Of a stretch of 64,000 nt of DNA, positions 8,108 through 18,561 are shown one piece after another. A program made the position numbers and the translations under genes. Where the stretch lies: contig CAWDVG010000004.1 in NCBI GenBank assembly GCA_963805795.1, positions 62,001 to 126,000 of the forward strand, in the 5' to 3' direction. Origin of the DNA: CAWARU01 sp963805795. GTDB lineage: Bacteria > Pseudomonadota > Gammaproteobacteria > UBA6186 > Azoamicaceae. Position 1 is the first letter of the stretch; every line of letters begins with the position of its first letter. The notes below the pieces were generated by a model. That model was given only the letters and a program-made list of their open reading frames with translations, was not told the origin of the DNA and searched no databases.

Positions 8108-9949
8108 ATGAAAAAGATTGATAATATGTCAAATGACAGTCACAAGCTCTTAGAGCGACTATTGCTTTGGGGTAAACGTTTGACTGGACGAGTGCTGATT
8201 CTGTTATTCCTTGCGTTTTTTTGTATCGAGCTTTTACTTTTATACCCTATTACACGTATTTATGAAATATATGCATTATATAATAACCATTCCGATCAAG
8301 AGACTATATGGGGTATAAGCACGTTATTTAATTTCCCACCCAAAAGTTTAGTGATACTGAGTATCATGTTGCTTTTTGCATTATGCAACAGCGTAATAAC
8401 TTATCTCATTCTAAAACGATTGATATTAAACCCTCTGGCAAGACTCAAGATGCGTTTGGTTAATATTTCTCAGAATGGTTTAAATCCAGAACACGGGATT
8501 CCGAAACAATTCCCAGCAAATGAACTCGGTGATATTGAAAACATCTATAATGAATTACTGAAACGTTTAAATGACACCCAAAAGATCGTGAGAGCTCATA
8601 ATGCTGTGCTCGAGATGAGAGTAGACGAACGTCATAAGGAACTTTCTCAGATAGCCAATTATAATCTCATGACCAATTTACCGAATCGCAATTTGTTAAA
8701 AACCACTTTGACGCAATATATTGAAAAAGCCAAAGAAGATAATAAAAACATTGCGCTGATGATTTTGGTTTTGAAAGATTTTCACGATATTAATAATGCT
8801 TATAATCAAACTATTGGCACAGAACTATTAAAACAAGTGGGACATAAATTAATTGAAAACATGCCTACTGGAACTTTTATAGCACATCTTAGCACATCGC
8901 ATTTTGCTATTGCCCGCGGTGGATTAACCTCTGCGCATCAGATAGCGAATTTAGCGCAATGGATACTCGATATATTCCATAAACCAATGATCATAGAAAA
9001 TCAAAATATTTTAATTTCTTGTACGCTTGGCATTTCTATATATCCTATAGATGGTAATGATGCTGAAAGTATGATAGCGAATGCTTATTTAGCCTTAAAT
9101 CGCGCCCCTGCTTCCGGCGCCAATAGTTATCAGTTTTATGAAGCCAATATGAATAAAATTACAGAAAGTAGAAGAACACTTTTAGTGGATTTGCATTACG
9201 CTCTTGAAAGAAACGAACTGATTGCCTGTTATCAACCTCAGGTAGATTTAAAAACCCAAAAAATGATTGGGGTAGAAGCTTTATTGCGCTGGAAACACCC
9301 AGAGAAGGGCCTTATGCCACCCGGCTTTTTTATTTCTTTGGCAGAAGAATCGGGACTCATTATTCCCATGGGAGCCTGGATTCTAAAAGAAGCCTGCCAA
9401 CAAGCAAAAGCCTGGGAAGCAGAAGGACTACCAAAGCTTACTATGGCTGTTAATTTATCGAGCATCCAATTTAAACAAAAAAATATTATTGAACTTATTC
9501 AGAGCGTTTTATTAGATACTAAGCTCTCGCCAGAGCAATTAGAGGTAGAAATTACTGAAAGCATCATCGTTGATAACATCGAAGCGGCCATCGCCACTAT
9601 GAAAACTTTGCAGGGAATTGGGGTATCTATCTCCATTGATGATTTTGGCACGGGATATTCTTCTCTTAGTTATTTAAGACGTTTCCCCATCCAAAAAATT
9701 AAAATTGATCAGTCTTTTGTAAGAGATATAGACCAATCTGTGCCTGGGGAAGAAAAACCTTTGGCAGACATTATTTTGCTTCTAGCACAAAACTTAAATA
9801 TTAAAACCATTGCCGAAGGTATTGAAACGGAAGCGCAGGCCGAATATCTAAGAGCACGTGGCTGCCAAGAAGGCCAGGGTTATTTGTTTGGGAAGCCGCT
9901 GACGGCTGATGCAATTAAGGAATTATTGATAAACCAGATTCCTAAATAG
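8108..9949 (+). CDS. Membrane GGDEF-EAL protein, probable c-di-GMP phosphodiesterase
   Basis: 613 residues. Two membrane segments (about 28-50 and 77-102) flank a short periplasmic loop and are followed by a HAMP-like linker. A GGDEF-type domain (about 190-350) is degenerate: the active-site loop reads ARGGLTS instead of GGDEF, so cyclase activity is unlikely. The C-terminal EAL domain keeps its key motifs: EALLRW at 390-395, NLSSIQF, EITES, DDFGTGYSS from residue 511, KIDQSFV, and EGIET. This suggests an active phosphodiesterase that lowers cyclic di-GMP. Divergent from pssA. The periplasmic loop is too short for a known sensor fold. Confidence 0.9.
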   Translation: MKKIDNMSNDSHKLLERLLLWGKRLTGRVLILLFLAFFCIELLLLYPITRIYEIYALYNNHSDQETIWGISTLFNFPPKSLVILSIMLLFALCNSVITYLILKRLILNPLARLKMRLVNISQNGLNPEHGIPKQFPANELGDIENIYNELLKRLNDTQKIVRAHNAVLEMRVDERHKELSQIANYNLMTNLPNRNLLKTTLTQYIEKAKEDNKNIALMILVLKDFHDINNAYNQTIGTELLKQVGHKLIENMPTGTFIAHLSTSHFAIARGGLTSAHQIANLAQWILDIFHKPMIIENQNILISCTLGISIYPIDGNDAESMIANAYLALNRAPASGANSYQFYEANMNKITESRRTLLVDLHYALERNELIACYQPQVDLKTQKMIGVEALLRWKHPEKGLMPPGFFISLAEESGLIIPMGAWILKEACQQAKAWEAEGLPKLTMAVNLSSIQFKQKNIIELIQSVLLDTKLSPEQLEVEITESIIVDNIEAAIATMKTLQGIGVSISIDDFGTGYSSLSYLRRFPIQKIKIDQSFVRDIDQSVPGEEKPLADIILLLAQNLNIKTIAEGIETEAQAEYLRARGCQEGQGYLFGKPLTADAIKELLINQIPK

Positions 9950-10114
9950 CTAAAAAATAATGAGATCCAAATCTATCTAAAAGAATAATGAGAAAAATAA
10001 TTATGCATATGCACCTATGTTTCAATTCTTTATATCTATTTGTGAACTTTATTTCGTTATTTGAAGTCTATATTATTAAGAATGCTTCATCTTCCGAGAG
10101 TGAAGGGGTTTATT

Positions 10115-12544
10115 ATGTCAAGTCAGACACCAAAAAAATTAATGATAGATAATAGTGAAGTTACGAAACTTATATATAATAATGAAACATTAAGAAAAGC
10201 TATTTTAGATTTTAGTATGAAGGAACATACAGAGGAAAGTATAACTTTTATTTTGGCTGTCAATGAATTGCAGCGCATGCCAGTCGATATACCTGTTACA
10301 GATGCCCAAAAAAATGCAGTGATACAAAAATACAAAGAAATATATGAAAAGTATATAAAAAAAGCTGCTCCTTCCGAAATCAATATTTCATCCGAGTTAA
10401 CAAAACCATTACATAAATTGATGGAAAATAGTGAAACTTTAGGACAACAAGACCCAGCCATTCTAATAAATATTTTCAACTCTGCACAAAGATCAATAGA
10501 AAGAACTGAAGTGTCAACGAATGTTGTGGAGAGATTTAGACACGGAACAGGTGTAGGAGGAACCCAGCCCTATCCCAATGCTGAAAAGATTATCAGAAAT
10601 GCTTTAGAATCGGAAAAAATACGGAAGGAGAAAGAACAGCAAGAAATAGAAATGAAAGCACAAGCGAAAAAGGAAAAGCAACAGGAAGAAGCAAAAGCAT
10701 GGGCAGCAAAAAATGCATATGCTTTTATTGATGCTAATAATCGATATAAGCGATTAAATGCTATGACACCTGCAATGTCAGGAAGATTATTTTCGGATAC
10801 TGGCATTAAATTGTCCGATGAAGCTTTCAGTGCATCCGCCAAAGCTTGGGTACAAGATCTTGCTAAACATAATGCAAATTGGCATAAAGTTCAGAATACC
10901 GAAAATGCTATAGACTTACCCACCCCACTTGGAATTATTCCCCTTACCGCAGATAAACTGAAAAAATTAAATGAATTATTCAATAAATTCGATGAGGAAC
11001 TCGCGGCTCAAAAAAAAGCCTTTATTGGCAATTTAAAACAAAAAAATCAAAAAAAGCCAGAGGAGCTACAAGCTATAGAGGCGAGCTTCGACAAAAATCA
11101 AGCATCCATTTCAGCTGCTTATCGATTTAGAGTTATTGCTAATCTTTCTGAAAGAACACGTTCTGAAAATTATCCTGCGGTACAATCAGTTCATGAACTA
11201 GATATTAAGATGGAAAAATTAAGTGATAGTATCACAAAAAAGAAAGAAGAACTAGAAGCTCTGGAAAAGATCCTTAACAATAAAGCTTCAATTTTGACAA
11301 AATTGACCAATAAAGATCATTATAAGACCGATCCACAATACCAAGAATTATCAAAACAATATCAGGATATGCAGGTAGAAGTTTCGCAACTTAAAAATGA
11401 TGCTCAAAAACTAAAAGCATCTGATCCCTATAAAAAAGAATATGAAGCGTATTCAGCAATGACCAGGGAACAAGTTTGCATCCAAGACATTCATGTCTTG
11501 AGGAGCAACTCAAAATCAGGTAATGTTGAAGTAACAATCGATTCTTTAAAATCAAGTTATTTGGAAAAGGCAACCAAAATACTATCAAGCATTGAAGAGA
11601 ATATAAAGACAAAAAAAGCTGACCCAACACTTAATCTGGCAGAGGAATGGAATCGTGCATTAAAAAATAAAGATTATATTAAGTATCTTAATACGTTCGG
11701 AGAAGATCCCAAACTACAAGAGAGTATCAATAATATTCAAAAACTTATTAAAGGAATTGAAAAAGAAAGGAATGATAATCAAAGAGCGCTAGAACAGAAA
11801 AAAGATAATGAAGACCTAGCCTTAATGAAGGAATATGTAAAACGTAAAGGCGAAAGTGAAGATAGTAGAGCCATCCATAAATTAATTGACAAGACTGAAA
11901 GTGTATACACTCAAGCGGAAAAAGAAAATCGTGGATTAAATTCAGAAGAGCTGGAAACTCTTAGAGATGAATATTCCGAGATTTTCACTGCCTATAAAAA
12001 TAGGGTTGAGAAAAGACTAGGTGGTGGTAAAATGGGATCCGTTTGGACAGAACAAGTAGAGAAAAAAATATCTGAACTTGAAAAACGAATGGCCGCTAAT
12101 CGTAATGTTACAGAATCAGTCATTATAATGGATAAAGCCCATATGAGTTCATCCACTCGTACAAGAGCAGATAGTTCAACACCTCCCCCACCTCCGAATG
12201 ATCTATTAGCTCGTGCGGCAGCACTTCGTTCCACGCAACAAGCCACTCTCTCTGCAAATTTAACTGCACAAGCCTATATTCCTTCGGCAGATAAGGCGAA
12301 AAAAGAAAGTATGGGAAGCACATTGGCTACTACAGCAAAAGCAGCTGTAGATGCTGTAAAAGCTGCTACTCTAGATCATGCTGCGGCCATTGAAGAACCC
12401 TCCCGACCGCCATCACCAGATTCATCATCTCAGAGTGAAGAACCGCCCCCACCACCTCCTGCTCCTGATGATGAAACCGAACTGGGACCGCCCCCTCCTC
12501 ATGCACATGAGGAGGCTGGTCGTAAACGTGGCCCTAGTCGCTAA
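10115..12544 (+). CDS. Coiled-coil protein with polyproline C-terminus (effector candidate)
   Basis: 809 residues from the ATG at 10115, chosen because AAGGGG lies 6 bases ahead; an in-frame TTG at 10061 has no such site. No recognised family. Long charged helices with coiled-coil character run from about 170 to 230 (Lys/Glu/Gln-rich), 340-460 and 500-660. The last 120 residues are Ala/Ser/Pro-rich with three proline runs (near residues 690, 777 and 792), next to acidic stretches (PAPDDETELG) and a basic tail. Proline runs beside acidic tails occur in bacterial proteins that engage host actin-assembly factors, but no actin-binding motif can be claimed. There is no signal peptide. It converges on lptE with 15 bases between them. 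Confidence 0.8.
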   Translation: MSSQTPKKLMIDNSEVTKLIYNNETLRKAILDFSMKEHTEESITFILAVNELQRMPVDIPVTDAQKNAVIQKYKEIYEKYIKKAAPSEINISSELTKPLHKLMENSETLGQQDPAILINIFNSAQRSIERTEVSTNVVERFRHGTGVGGTQPYPNAEKIIRNALESEKIRKEKEQQEIEMKAQAKKEKQQEEAKAWAAKNAYAFIDANNRYKRLNAMTPAMSGRLFSDTGIKLSDEAFSASAKAWVQDLAKHNANWHKVQNTENAIDLPTPLGIIPLTADKLKKLNELFNKFDEELAAQKKAFIGNLKQKNQKKPEELQAIEASFDKNQASISAAYRFRVIANLSERTRSENYPAVQSVHELDIKMEKLSDSITKKKEELEALEKILNNKASILTKLTNKDHYKTDPQYQELSKQYQDMQVEVSQLKNDAQKLKASDPYKKEYEAYSAMTREQVCIQDIHVLRSNSKSGNVEVTIDSLKSSYLEKATKILSSIEENIKTKKADPTLNLAEEWNRALKNKDYIKYLNTFGEDPKLQESINNIQKLIKGIEKERNDNQRALEQKKDNEDLALMKEYVKRKGESEDSRAIHKLIDKTESVYTQAEKENRGLNSEELETLRDEYSEIFTAYKNRVEKRLGGGKMGSVWTEQVEKKISELEKRMAANRNVTESVIIMDKAHMSSSTRTRADSSTPPPPPNDLLARAAALRSTQQATLSANLTAQAYIPSADKAKKESMGSTLATTAKAAVDAVKAATLDHAAAIEEPSRPPSPDSSSQSEEPPPPPPAPDDETELGPPPPHAHEEAGRKRGPSR

Positions 12545-12559
12545 TAAGTTCCTCTTATG

Positions 12560-13117
12560 CTACCAGCAAGTGGTATAAGATAACTGACGAATCAGTTGCA
12601 AAGCTGCATCATTGTAGAGTTCATTCTGGACGCGCACACGGTCATGGTCAGTACCTAATACCGCACTAGGATTGATAGTCAGTTCACGCTCTACTTGCAG
12701 AGTATTGCAATCTAAAATAACATTTCCTTTACGATCGGTTATTTGATATTCCACTTTAAATTGTAATAATACTCGATTCACTTGTACGTCGGAGCCAAAG
12801 GCAATATTTCGTTCTGAAAAATTTTGATTGATTACGCAGAGAATATTGCCAGGGCATGATTTATCTAATGTTTGAGTTTCTCGGGATGCTAGACATTCTG
12901 AACATTCAATTAATTGTACTTGATTGGCTCTAAGGATATGTCTTAACACTCTTTGAAATGCATCAAAAGGTTGATCGGGTGAAATCGACAAAATTTGAAA
13001 GGCCTTTGGAATGCACAGATCCCCGCGCAGCTGAAATCCGCAGCCACCCAAATTAAAAATAGAGAAAGATAGTAAAGATAATAAGCAGACCTTTGCAATT
13101 AATCTGATCTTAAGCAT
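12560..13117 (-). CDS. lptE: LPS-assembly lipoprotein LptE
   Basis: 185 residues. A lipoprotein signal with lipobox LGGC (Cys26) is followed by GFQLRG, the classic LptE mature start. LptE plugs and assembles the LptD outer-membrane translocon that inserts lipopolysaccharide. Its start overlaps the leuS stop by 1 base (TAATG), so the pair is coupled, as in E. coli leuS-lptE-holA. In this genome holA follows about 25 kb away instead, so the cluster is split here. Sequence conservation is low, as usual for LptE; lipobox and context carry the call. Confidence 0.88.
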   Translation of the reverse strand: MLKIRLIAKVCLLSLLSFSIFNLGGCGFQLRGDLCIPKAFQILSISPDQPFDAFQRVLRHILRANQVQLIECSECLASRETQTLDKSCPGNILCVINQNFSERNIAFGSDVQVNRVLLQFKVEYQITDRKGNVILDCNTLQVERELTINPSAVLGTDHDRVRVQNELYNDAALQLIRQLSYTTCW

Positions 13118-15579
13118 TAAGCAACAACCAAGTTGATTAATTTCTGAGGGACAATGATTATTTTTTTAATTGTTTTATCTTCCAAGTATTTTTGAACATT
13201 TTCATGTGCAAGAGCTTGTGCTTCCAAATCTTTTTTGTCTACGTTGGCAGCAACCAACAATTGGCCCCGTACTTTTCCATTCACTTGAATAACAATTGCT
13301 ATCGTGTCTCGAACAAGCGCAGCTGCATCGACTTTTGGCCAAGCTTCATCGATAATCGGTTTAATCCTGTGCCCTAAGGTATTCCATAAAGCGTGACAAA
13401 TATGAGGGGTAATGGGAGAAAGCATGAGGATAAGACTTTCAAGTGCTTCTTGTCTGACGGAGCTATCTTCTTCACTTGCTGCTTCGAAACGATTTATTTC
13501 ATTTAACAATTCCATCATAGCAGCAATGGCTGTATTGAAAGTATGGCGACGATACATATCATCGCTCACTTTAAAAATCGTTTCATGACAAAGTCGTTTT
13601 AATTGTTTTTGTGCTGCCGAATGTGGAGGTGTCAGGTTGCCCTGCAACTGTTTTGCTGCCTGCACATGTTGAAAAGTAGCCTGCCAAAGCCGTTTTAAAA
13701 AACGATGGGCGCCTTCAACACCCGTTTCAGACCATTCCAATGACTGTTCGGGAGGTGCGGCGAACATTAAAAAAAGACGGGCTGTATCGGCACCATATTG
13801 TTCTACCAAAGGAATCGGATCTACGGTATTGCCAATGGATTTAGACATTTTTGATCCATCTTTTAATACCATACCTTGTGCCAACAGTCGAGCAAAAGGT
13901 TCATCCCCCTTTACTAAGCCTAAATCGCGCATTGCCTTATGGAAAAAACGTGCATAAAGTAAATGTAATATCGCGTGTTCGATACCCCCAATGTATTGAT
14001 CAACAGGGAGCCAATAATTTACTCTTTCATCGAATATTTTATTATCCTGATTATACGAAGCAAACCTTGCATAATACCAAGAAGATTCCATAAAGGTATC
14101 AAAGGTATCGGTTTCTCGTTCTGCGGCTTCGCCACAACGAGGACATTGGGTCTTATAAAATTCCGGCATTTTCTTTAATGGCGAACCCACTCCTTCAAAC
14201 ACAACGTTTTCTGGTAGTTTGACTGGGAGATCTTTTAGTGGAACGGGTACTGTTCCGCAGGAGTTACAATAAATAATGGGAATGGGTGCACCCCAATAAC
14301 GTTGTCTAGAGACACCCCAATCTCGTAAACGCCAATGTGTTGTAGGCTCCCCTAAACCTTTTTCTTGTAGTACATTTGAAATGGCTTGAAAGGCTTGATC
14401 AAAATTTAGCCCAGTGAAAGGACCAGAATGAATTAACTTTCCTTTTTCTGTCATGGCCCCTATTTTAATATCTGGCGAAGTTTTTCCTTCTGATTCGACG
14501 ACCTGCTTAATGGGTAAATGATATTTTTTAGCAAAATCAAAATCACGTGCATCATGTCCTGGAACGCCCATCACAGCACCGGTTCCAAAATCTAACATGA
14601 CATAATTGGCCACCCATAGAGGAATAGTGTCATTCGTAATAGGATGAAAAACCATTAATCCCGTATCCATGCCTAATTTCTCTTGTGTGGCAAACTCGGC
14701 TTCTGCCACTTTTGTTTTACGACATTCTTCTATAAAAGCCTGCAGTTTTTTGTTGGCATAAGCAGCAGAAATAGCAATAGGATGGGAGGGCGCTATGGCA
14801 AGATAGGAAACACCCATAAGTGTATCAGGACGGGTTGTAAATACCTCTATCTGTTTTTGGCTTTCCCCCATCAAGGGAAAACGAATATTCATGCCGGGAG
14901 CTTTTCCAATCCAATTGCGTTGCATGTTGCGCACTTGTTCTGGCCAACCGGTTAAAGTATCTAAGTCGTCTAATAATTCCTGAGAATAGTCGGTAATTTT
15001 AATGAACCACTGAGGGATTTCTCGTCGCTCTACTCTTGCCCCTGAACGCCAACCACAACCATTCACCACTTGTTCATTGGCTAATACCGTTTGATCAACG
15101 GGATCCCAATTCACAATGGCATTTTTTTTATACACTAAACCTTTCTCAAAAAATTTAATGAACAGCCATTGTTCCCAACGATAATATTCAGGACGACACG
15201 TGGCAATTTCCCGATCCCAATCATAAGCGAGGCCTAACAACTTCAACTGGCTTTTCATATGTTCGATGTTTTGATAAGTCCACTTTGCAGGGGGGACTTG
15301 ATTTTTAAACGCGGCGTTCTCTGCCGGCAAACCAAAAGCATCCCAACCAATGGGTTGAAGTACTGATTTCCCCTGCATTCTTTGCAGGCGTGTAATAACA
15401 TCCCCAATGGTGTAGTTACGAAGATGCCCCATGTGTAGATGCCCACTGGGATAGGGGAACATAGAGAGACAGTAATATTTTTCACGACTGGGATCTTCTA
15501 CAGCTTTAAAGCATTGGTTTTTTTGCCAATACTGCCTGGCTTCTTCTTCAATGATTTGCGGTTGATACTGGGATTGCAT
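13117..15579 (-). CDS. leuS: Leucyl-tRNA synthetase
   Basis: 820 residues; class I aminoacyl-tRNA synthetase that charges tRNA-Leu. The HIGH-type motif appears as HMGH (PYPSGHLHMGHLRNYTIGD, near residue 50) and the KMSKS loop is exact (GSKMSKSIGNT, near residue 580). A CP1 editing domain with TTRPDTLMGVSYLAIAPSHP lies near 250. A zinc-type four-cysteine patch (CNSC ... CPRC) lies near 445-475. The C-terminal anticodon and tRNA-binding region ends in a short hydrophobic tail. First gene of leuS-lptE; the 194-base upstream gap is shared with a divergent transporter gene. Confidence 0.97.
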   Translation of the reverse strand: MQSQYQPQIIEEEARQYWQKNQCFKAVEDPSREKYYCLSMFPYPSGHLHMGHLRNYTIGDVITRLQRMQGKSVLQPIGWDAFGLPAENAAFKNQVPPAKWTYQNIEHMKSQLKLLGLAYDWDREIATCRPEYYRWEQWLFIKFFEKGLVYKKNAIVNWDPVDQTVLANEQVVNGCGWRSGARVERREIPQWFIKITDYSQELLDDLDTLTGWPEQVRNMQRNWIGKAPGMNIRFPLMGESQKQIEVFTTRPDTLMGVSYLAIAPSHPIAISAAYANKKLQAFIEECRKTKVAEAEFATQEKLGMDTGLMVFHPITNDTIPLWVANYVMLDFGTGAVMGVPGHDARDFDFAKKYHLPIKQVVESEGKTSPDIKIGAMTEKGKLIHSGPFTGLNFDQAFQAISNVLQEKGLGEPTTHWRLRDWGVSRQRYWGAPIPIIYCNSCGTVPVPLKDLPVKLPENVVFEGVGSPLKKMPEFYKTQCPRCGEAAERETDTFDTFMESSWYYARFASYNQDNKIFDERVNYWLPVDQYIGGIEHAILHLLYARFFHKAMRDLGLVKGDEPFARLLAQGMVLKDGSKMSKSIGNTVDPIPLVEQYGADTARLFLMFAAPPEQSLEWSETGVEGAHRFLKRLWQATFQHVQAAKQLQGNLTPPHSAAQKQLKRLCHETIFKVSDDMYRRHTFNTAIAAMMELLNEINRFEAASEEDSSVRQEALESLILMLSPITPHICHALWNTLGHRIKPIIDEAWPKVDAAALVRDTIAIVIQVNGKVRGQLLVAANVDKKDLEAQALAHENVQKYLEDKTIKKIIIVPQKLINLVVA

Positions 15580-15697
15580 GCTTTCAGCCTAATCAATCAT
15601 ATAAGTGATGGATAATATTTATACAGCATAACAAATGCTAAGCTCGTGAAGCAATAAAAGATGGTAATAAGCCAACTTTTCATGGATAATGCCTTGT

Positions 15698-15725
15698 TTA
15701 ACAGGTGGTTATGTGTTAGTATACC
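15698..15725 (+). promoter_or_regulatory. Possible promoter for the DMT transporter gene
   Basis: TTAACA at 15698-15703 and TATACC at 15720-15725, 16 bases apart, match the sigma-70 consensus at 5 and 4 positions. It lies about 50 bases before the gene. Suggestive only. Confidence 0.3.
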
Positions 15726-15773
15726 ATCTAATTCTCAAAGAATTGTAACTGAATTGATTGGGGGACGACTGAA

Positions 15774-16709
15774 TTGGAACAAACCAAAATCCAAAGCATG
15801 AAACTGCCTACAACCTTTGGCTGTGGTGCCTTATTGGTTTGGTCTCTCTATGCGTTAATCGTCTCAGAACTTTTGGGGCGTCTTCCCATTTTTCAAACTC
15901 TATTTTTGATGTTTGCTGTGAGCTTTATAGCCATGGCCATTCGTCTAACCCTCATGAAACGTTGGCATGTATTAAAACAACCTTGGTTTGTTTGGTTTAT
16001 TGGGATTATGGGTGTCTGCGGTAGTGATGTTGCCTACGTTTCTGCTGTGAAATACGCGCCCCCTGCGCATGTCGATTTTATTGACTATCTTTGGCCTTTC
16101 TTTGTGATTATTTTTTCCAGTTTCCTGCCCAGAGAAAAATTAACCATTCAACATGTGATCGCCGGAGCACTTGGCTTTTTTGGCGTATTTTTAATGCTAA
16201 CAGGTGGAGATTGGAATTTTTTCAGTCTATTACAAGGTGAATACTTTGTAGGTTATATGTTTGCTTTTACGGCAGCACTAGTTTGGAGTTTGTATACGAT
16301 AGCAACTCGGTGGTACCAGGAGTTACCCATAGAAATTGTTGGAATGTATTGCGGCATTGGTGCCTGTATTGCATTGGGCTTACATTTTCAATATGAAACT
16401 TGGGTCATACCAACCCCCTTTGAAGGGATATTACTGTTCTTTTTAGGGTTAGCATCTGGGGTTGCTTATATTTTTTGGACCTATGCAACACAAAAAGGTA
16501 ATTTTAAATTGTTAGGTGTTTTGGCCTATTTTACTCCGGTAATTTCCATGAGTTTTCTCGTTCTTTGTGGTAAAGAACCCTTGTCCGTTATTTTGGTTTT
16601 GGCTTGTATATTGGTTATTTCTGGCGTGGTCATTGGTAGTATTGATTGGGCACGACTTCGCAATTCACTGCAGTGGGTTTATGGTCGTAGGAAACTAGAA
16701 GAACTCTAG
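15774..16709 (+). CDS. EamA/DMT-family transporter (YddG-like)
   Basis: 311 residues with about ten hydrophobic segments in two EamA halves: an inner-membrane drug/metabolite transporter. The VDFIDYLWPFFVII segment and the AFTAALVWSLYTIATR repeat resemble the aromatic amino-acid exporter YddG, but the substrate cannot be told from sequence. The TTG start at 15774 has GGGGGA 8 bases before it; the ATG at 15798 lacks a ribosome site, though either is possible. Divergent from leuS and followed by lnt on the same strand after 123 bases. Confidence 0.85.
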   Translation: MEQTKIQSMKLPTTFGCGALLVWSLYALIVSELLGRLPIFQTLFLMFAVSFIAMAIRLTLMKRWHVLKQPWFVWFIGIMGVCGSDVAYVSAVKYAPPAHVDFIDYLWPFFVIIFSSFLPREKLTIQHVIAGALGFFGVFLMLTGGDWNFFSLLQGEYFVGYMFAFTAALVWSLYTIATRWYQELPIEIVGMYCGIGACIALGLHFQYETWVIPTPFEGILLFFLGLASGVAYIFWTYATQKGNFKLLGVLAYFTPVISMSFLVLCGKEPLSVILVLACILVISGVVIGSIDWARLRNSLQWVYGRRKLEEL

Positions 16710-16832
16710 GACTTAGTCAACAAGCATTATAAATCCCAGCATTTACCGTTGCTTTGAGGATATTATTTCATTTAAACTAGGCCCTATTCTTTCACTTAAG
16801 TTAAATATTTAGGTTCAAACAGGTTCAAAATT

Positions 16833-18491
16833 GTGCTAATCCCTAACATTGAAGTTGGCCAAAAAACCAAAATCATTATTTATACCAGCCTTCTTGTAAG
16901 CGTATTGATCGCCGGTGCTTTGCTGCCCTTTGCCTTTGCACCTTTTCACTTTTGGCCATTGGCTATCCTTTCTCCAGCTTATTTGCTATGGGTCTGGAGT
17001 CATTCAAGATTAGATCCATTTGTCTGTTTTAAAACTAAGTATCTTAACTCTGAACCCAAACGGGCATTTTTAACAGGATTTATTTATGGACTCGGGTTAT
17101 TTGGTGTGGGCGTTTCTTGGGTTTTCGTTAGTATTCACCAATTTGGGAATACAGATGCGCCGCTTGCTGTTTTTCTAACTTTTGTGATGATTTGTTTATT
17201 AGCGCTCCTAACCGGCATACAAGGCTATTTGTTGAAACGATTTTTTAAAGGTTCTAAAACCGCATTATGCTTATTGGGCTTTCCTTGTCTTTGGGTATTT
17301 TTTGAATGGTTTAGAAGTATTTATTTTACAGGTTTCCCCTGGCTATTTTTAGGTTATACCCAATTAAGCACCCCACTCAGTGGGTATGCCCCGATCTGTA
17401 GTGTTTATGCTGTTTCTTTAGCCGTTGTTATAAGTAGTGGTGCAGTTGTTCTTTTGTTAACAAATTTATCAAGCTACCACCCTTACCGTAACGCACAGAG
17501 CAATATACTTGCCAACACATATACCAATACAAATGGCAACACATCCGGCAACAAAATATTAGCCCTGATCATTCTTTTAGCCATATGGGGCGGCGGTGAA
17601 CTTCTAAAACATCAAACTTTTACTAAAACGTTACCAGAAGAATATACCGTCAGTTTGGTACAAGGAAATGTGTTGCCGCTGGATAAATTTGCCCAAGCCG
17701 ATCCCATTCAAGCGGCGCGTAATGTTTATGTGGCGTTAACAGAAAAGCATTGGAATAGCCATTTAATTATTTGGCCAGAAAATGCAATTGCCTATCCTTT
17801 ACCTATGGTTGAACCTTTTATCAATGAATTAAAAAATATAACCCAAGCTAACAAAAGCACATTAATAACCGGTTTACAGACAATTATGCAGCATCGCGAC
17901 TATTACAATTCGATGCTTGCCATTGGTGAAGGATCCGGTATTTATCATAAACGGCATTTGGTCCCTTTCGGGGATTATTTGCCTTTTGAAGAATATTTAC
18001 GAGGTCTTATTCGCTTTTTTGATATACCGATGTCTAGTTTCCTGGCTGGCCCGCATCAGCAAGAATTATTAAAAGCTGGCAATCTTAACATTGCCCCCCT
18101 TATCTGTTATGAAATTGCTTTTCCCGAATTGGTACGTGAAACAACGAAAAACGCTAATGTGATTGTGACCATCAGTGAGGATGGTTGGTTTGGAAATTCT
18201 TTTGGGCCTCATCAACATTTTGAAATTGTGCGTATGCGAGCGCTTGAAACCGGAAGACCTTTACTAAGAAGTACTACCAGCGGCATTTCAGCCATTATAA
18301 ATTCTAAAGGGGAAGTATTAGCTGTTTCTCCACAATTTCAAGCATTAGTTTTAAAAGGAACGTTTCAGGCCGTTCAAGCGGAAGCACAAACCCCCTGGAT
18401 GAAATATGGTTTACTCCCATTATTTATTTTGTTATTAGCGGGTTTCTTTTTGCCTGGTCGTTTTGGGTTGCAACGATTCCTGCAGCATTAG
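16833..18491 (+). CDS. lnt: Apolipoprotein N-acyltransferase
   Basis: 552 residues; inner-membrane enzyme that adds the third acyl chain to lipoproteins. About six N-terminal membrane segments are followed by the periplasmic nitrilase-like domain. The catalytic triad is visible as E316 (WPENAI), K373 (HKRHLVPFGDYLP) and C425 (LICYEIAFPEL). A final membrane helix follows. An Asn/Thr-rich insert near residues 220-240 is unusual. The start is GTG with a weak ribosome site. In E. coli lnt follows corC; here it is relocated. A diverged copy of its last 24 codons and the next 20 or so bases occurs at 20285-20375. Confidence 0.95.
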   Translation: MLIPNIEVGQKTKIIIYTSLLVSVLIAGALLPFAFAPFHFWPLAILSPAYLLWVWSHSRLDPFVCFKTKYLNSEPKRAFLTGFIYGLGLFGVGVSWVFVSIHQFGNTDAPLAVFLTFVMICLLALLTGIQGYLLKRFFKGSKTALCLLGFPCLWVFFEWFRSIYFTGFPWLFLGYTQLSTPLSGYAPICSVYAVSLAVVISSGAVVLLLTNLSSYHPYRNAQSNILANTYTNTNGNTSGNKILALIILLAIWGGGELLKHQTFTKTLPEEYTVSLVQGNVLPLDKFAQADPIQAARNVYVALTEKHWNSHLIIWPENAIAYPLPMVEPFINELKNITQANKSTLITGLQTIMQHRDYYNSMLAIGEGSGIYHKRHLVPFGDYLPFEEYLRGLIRFFDIPMSSFLAGPHQQELLKAGNLNIAPLICYEIAFPELVRETTKNANVIVTISEDGWFGNSFGPHQHFEIVRMRALETGRPLLRSTTSGISAIINSKGEVLAVSPQFQALVLKGTFQAVQAEAQTPWMKYGLLPLFILLLAGFFLPGRFGLQRFLQH

Positions 18492-18561
18492 GCAAAGACA
18501 ACTGCCCTTTTTGGGTCCCAACGACTGTTGGTATCGTAAGCGTTCTGTAAGAACATCGGTC

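Noticed and set aside
8108..9949. Active diguanylate cyclase
   Set aside because: The GGDEF loop reads ARGGLTS, lacking the catalytic acidic residues; only the EAL half looks functional.
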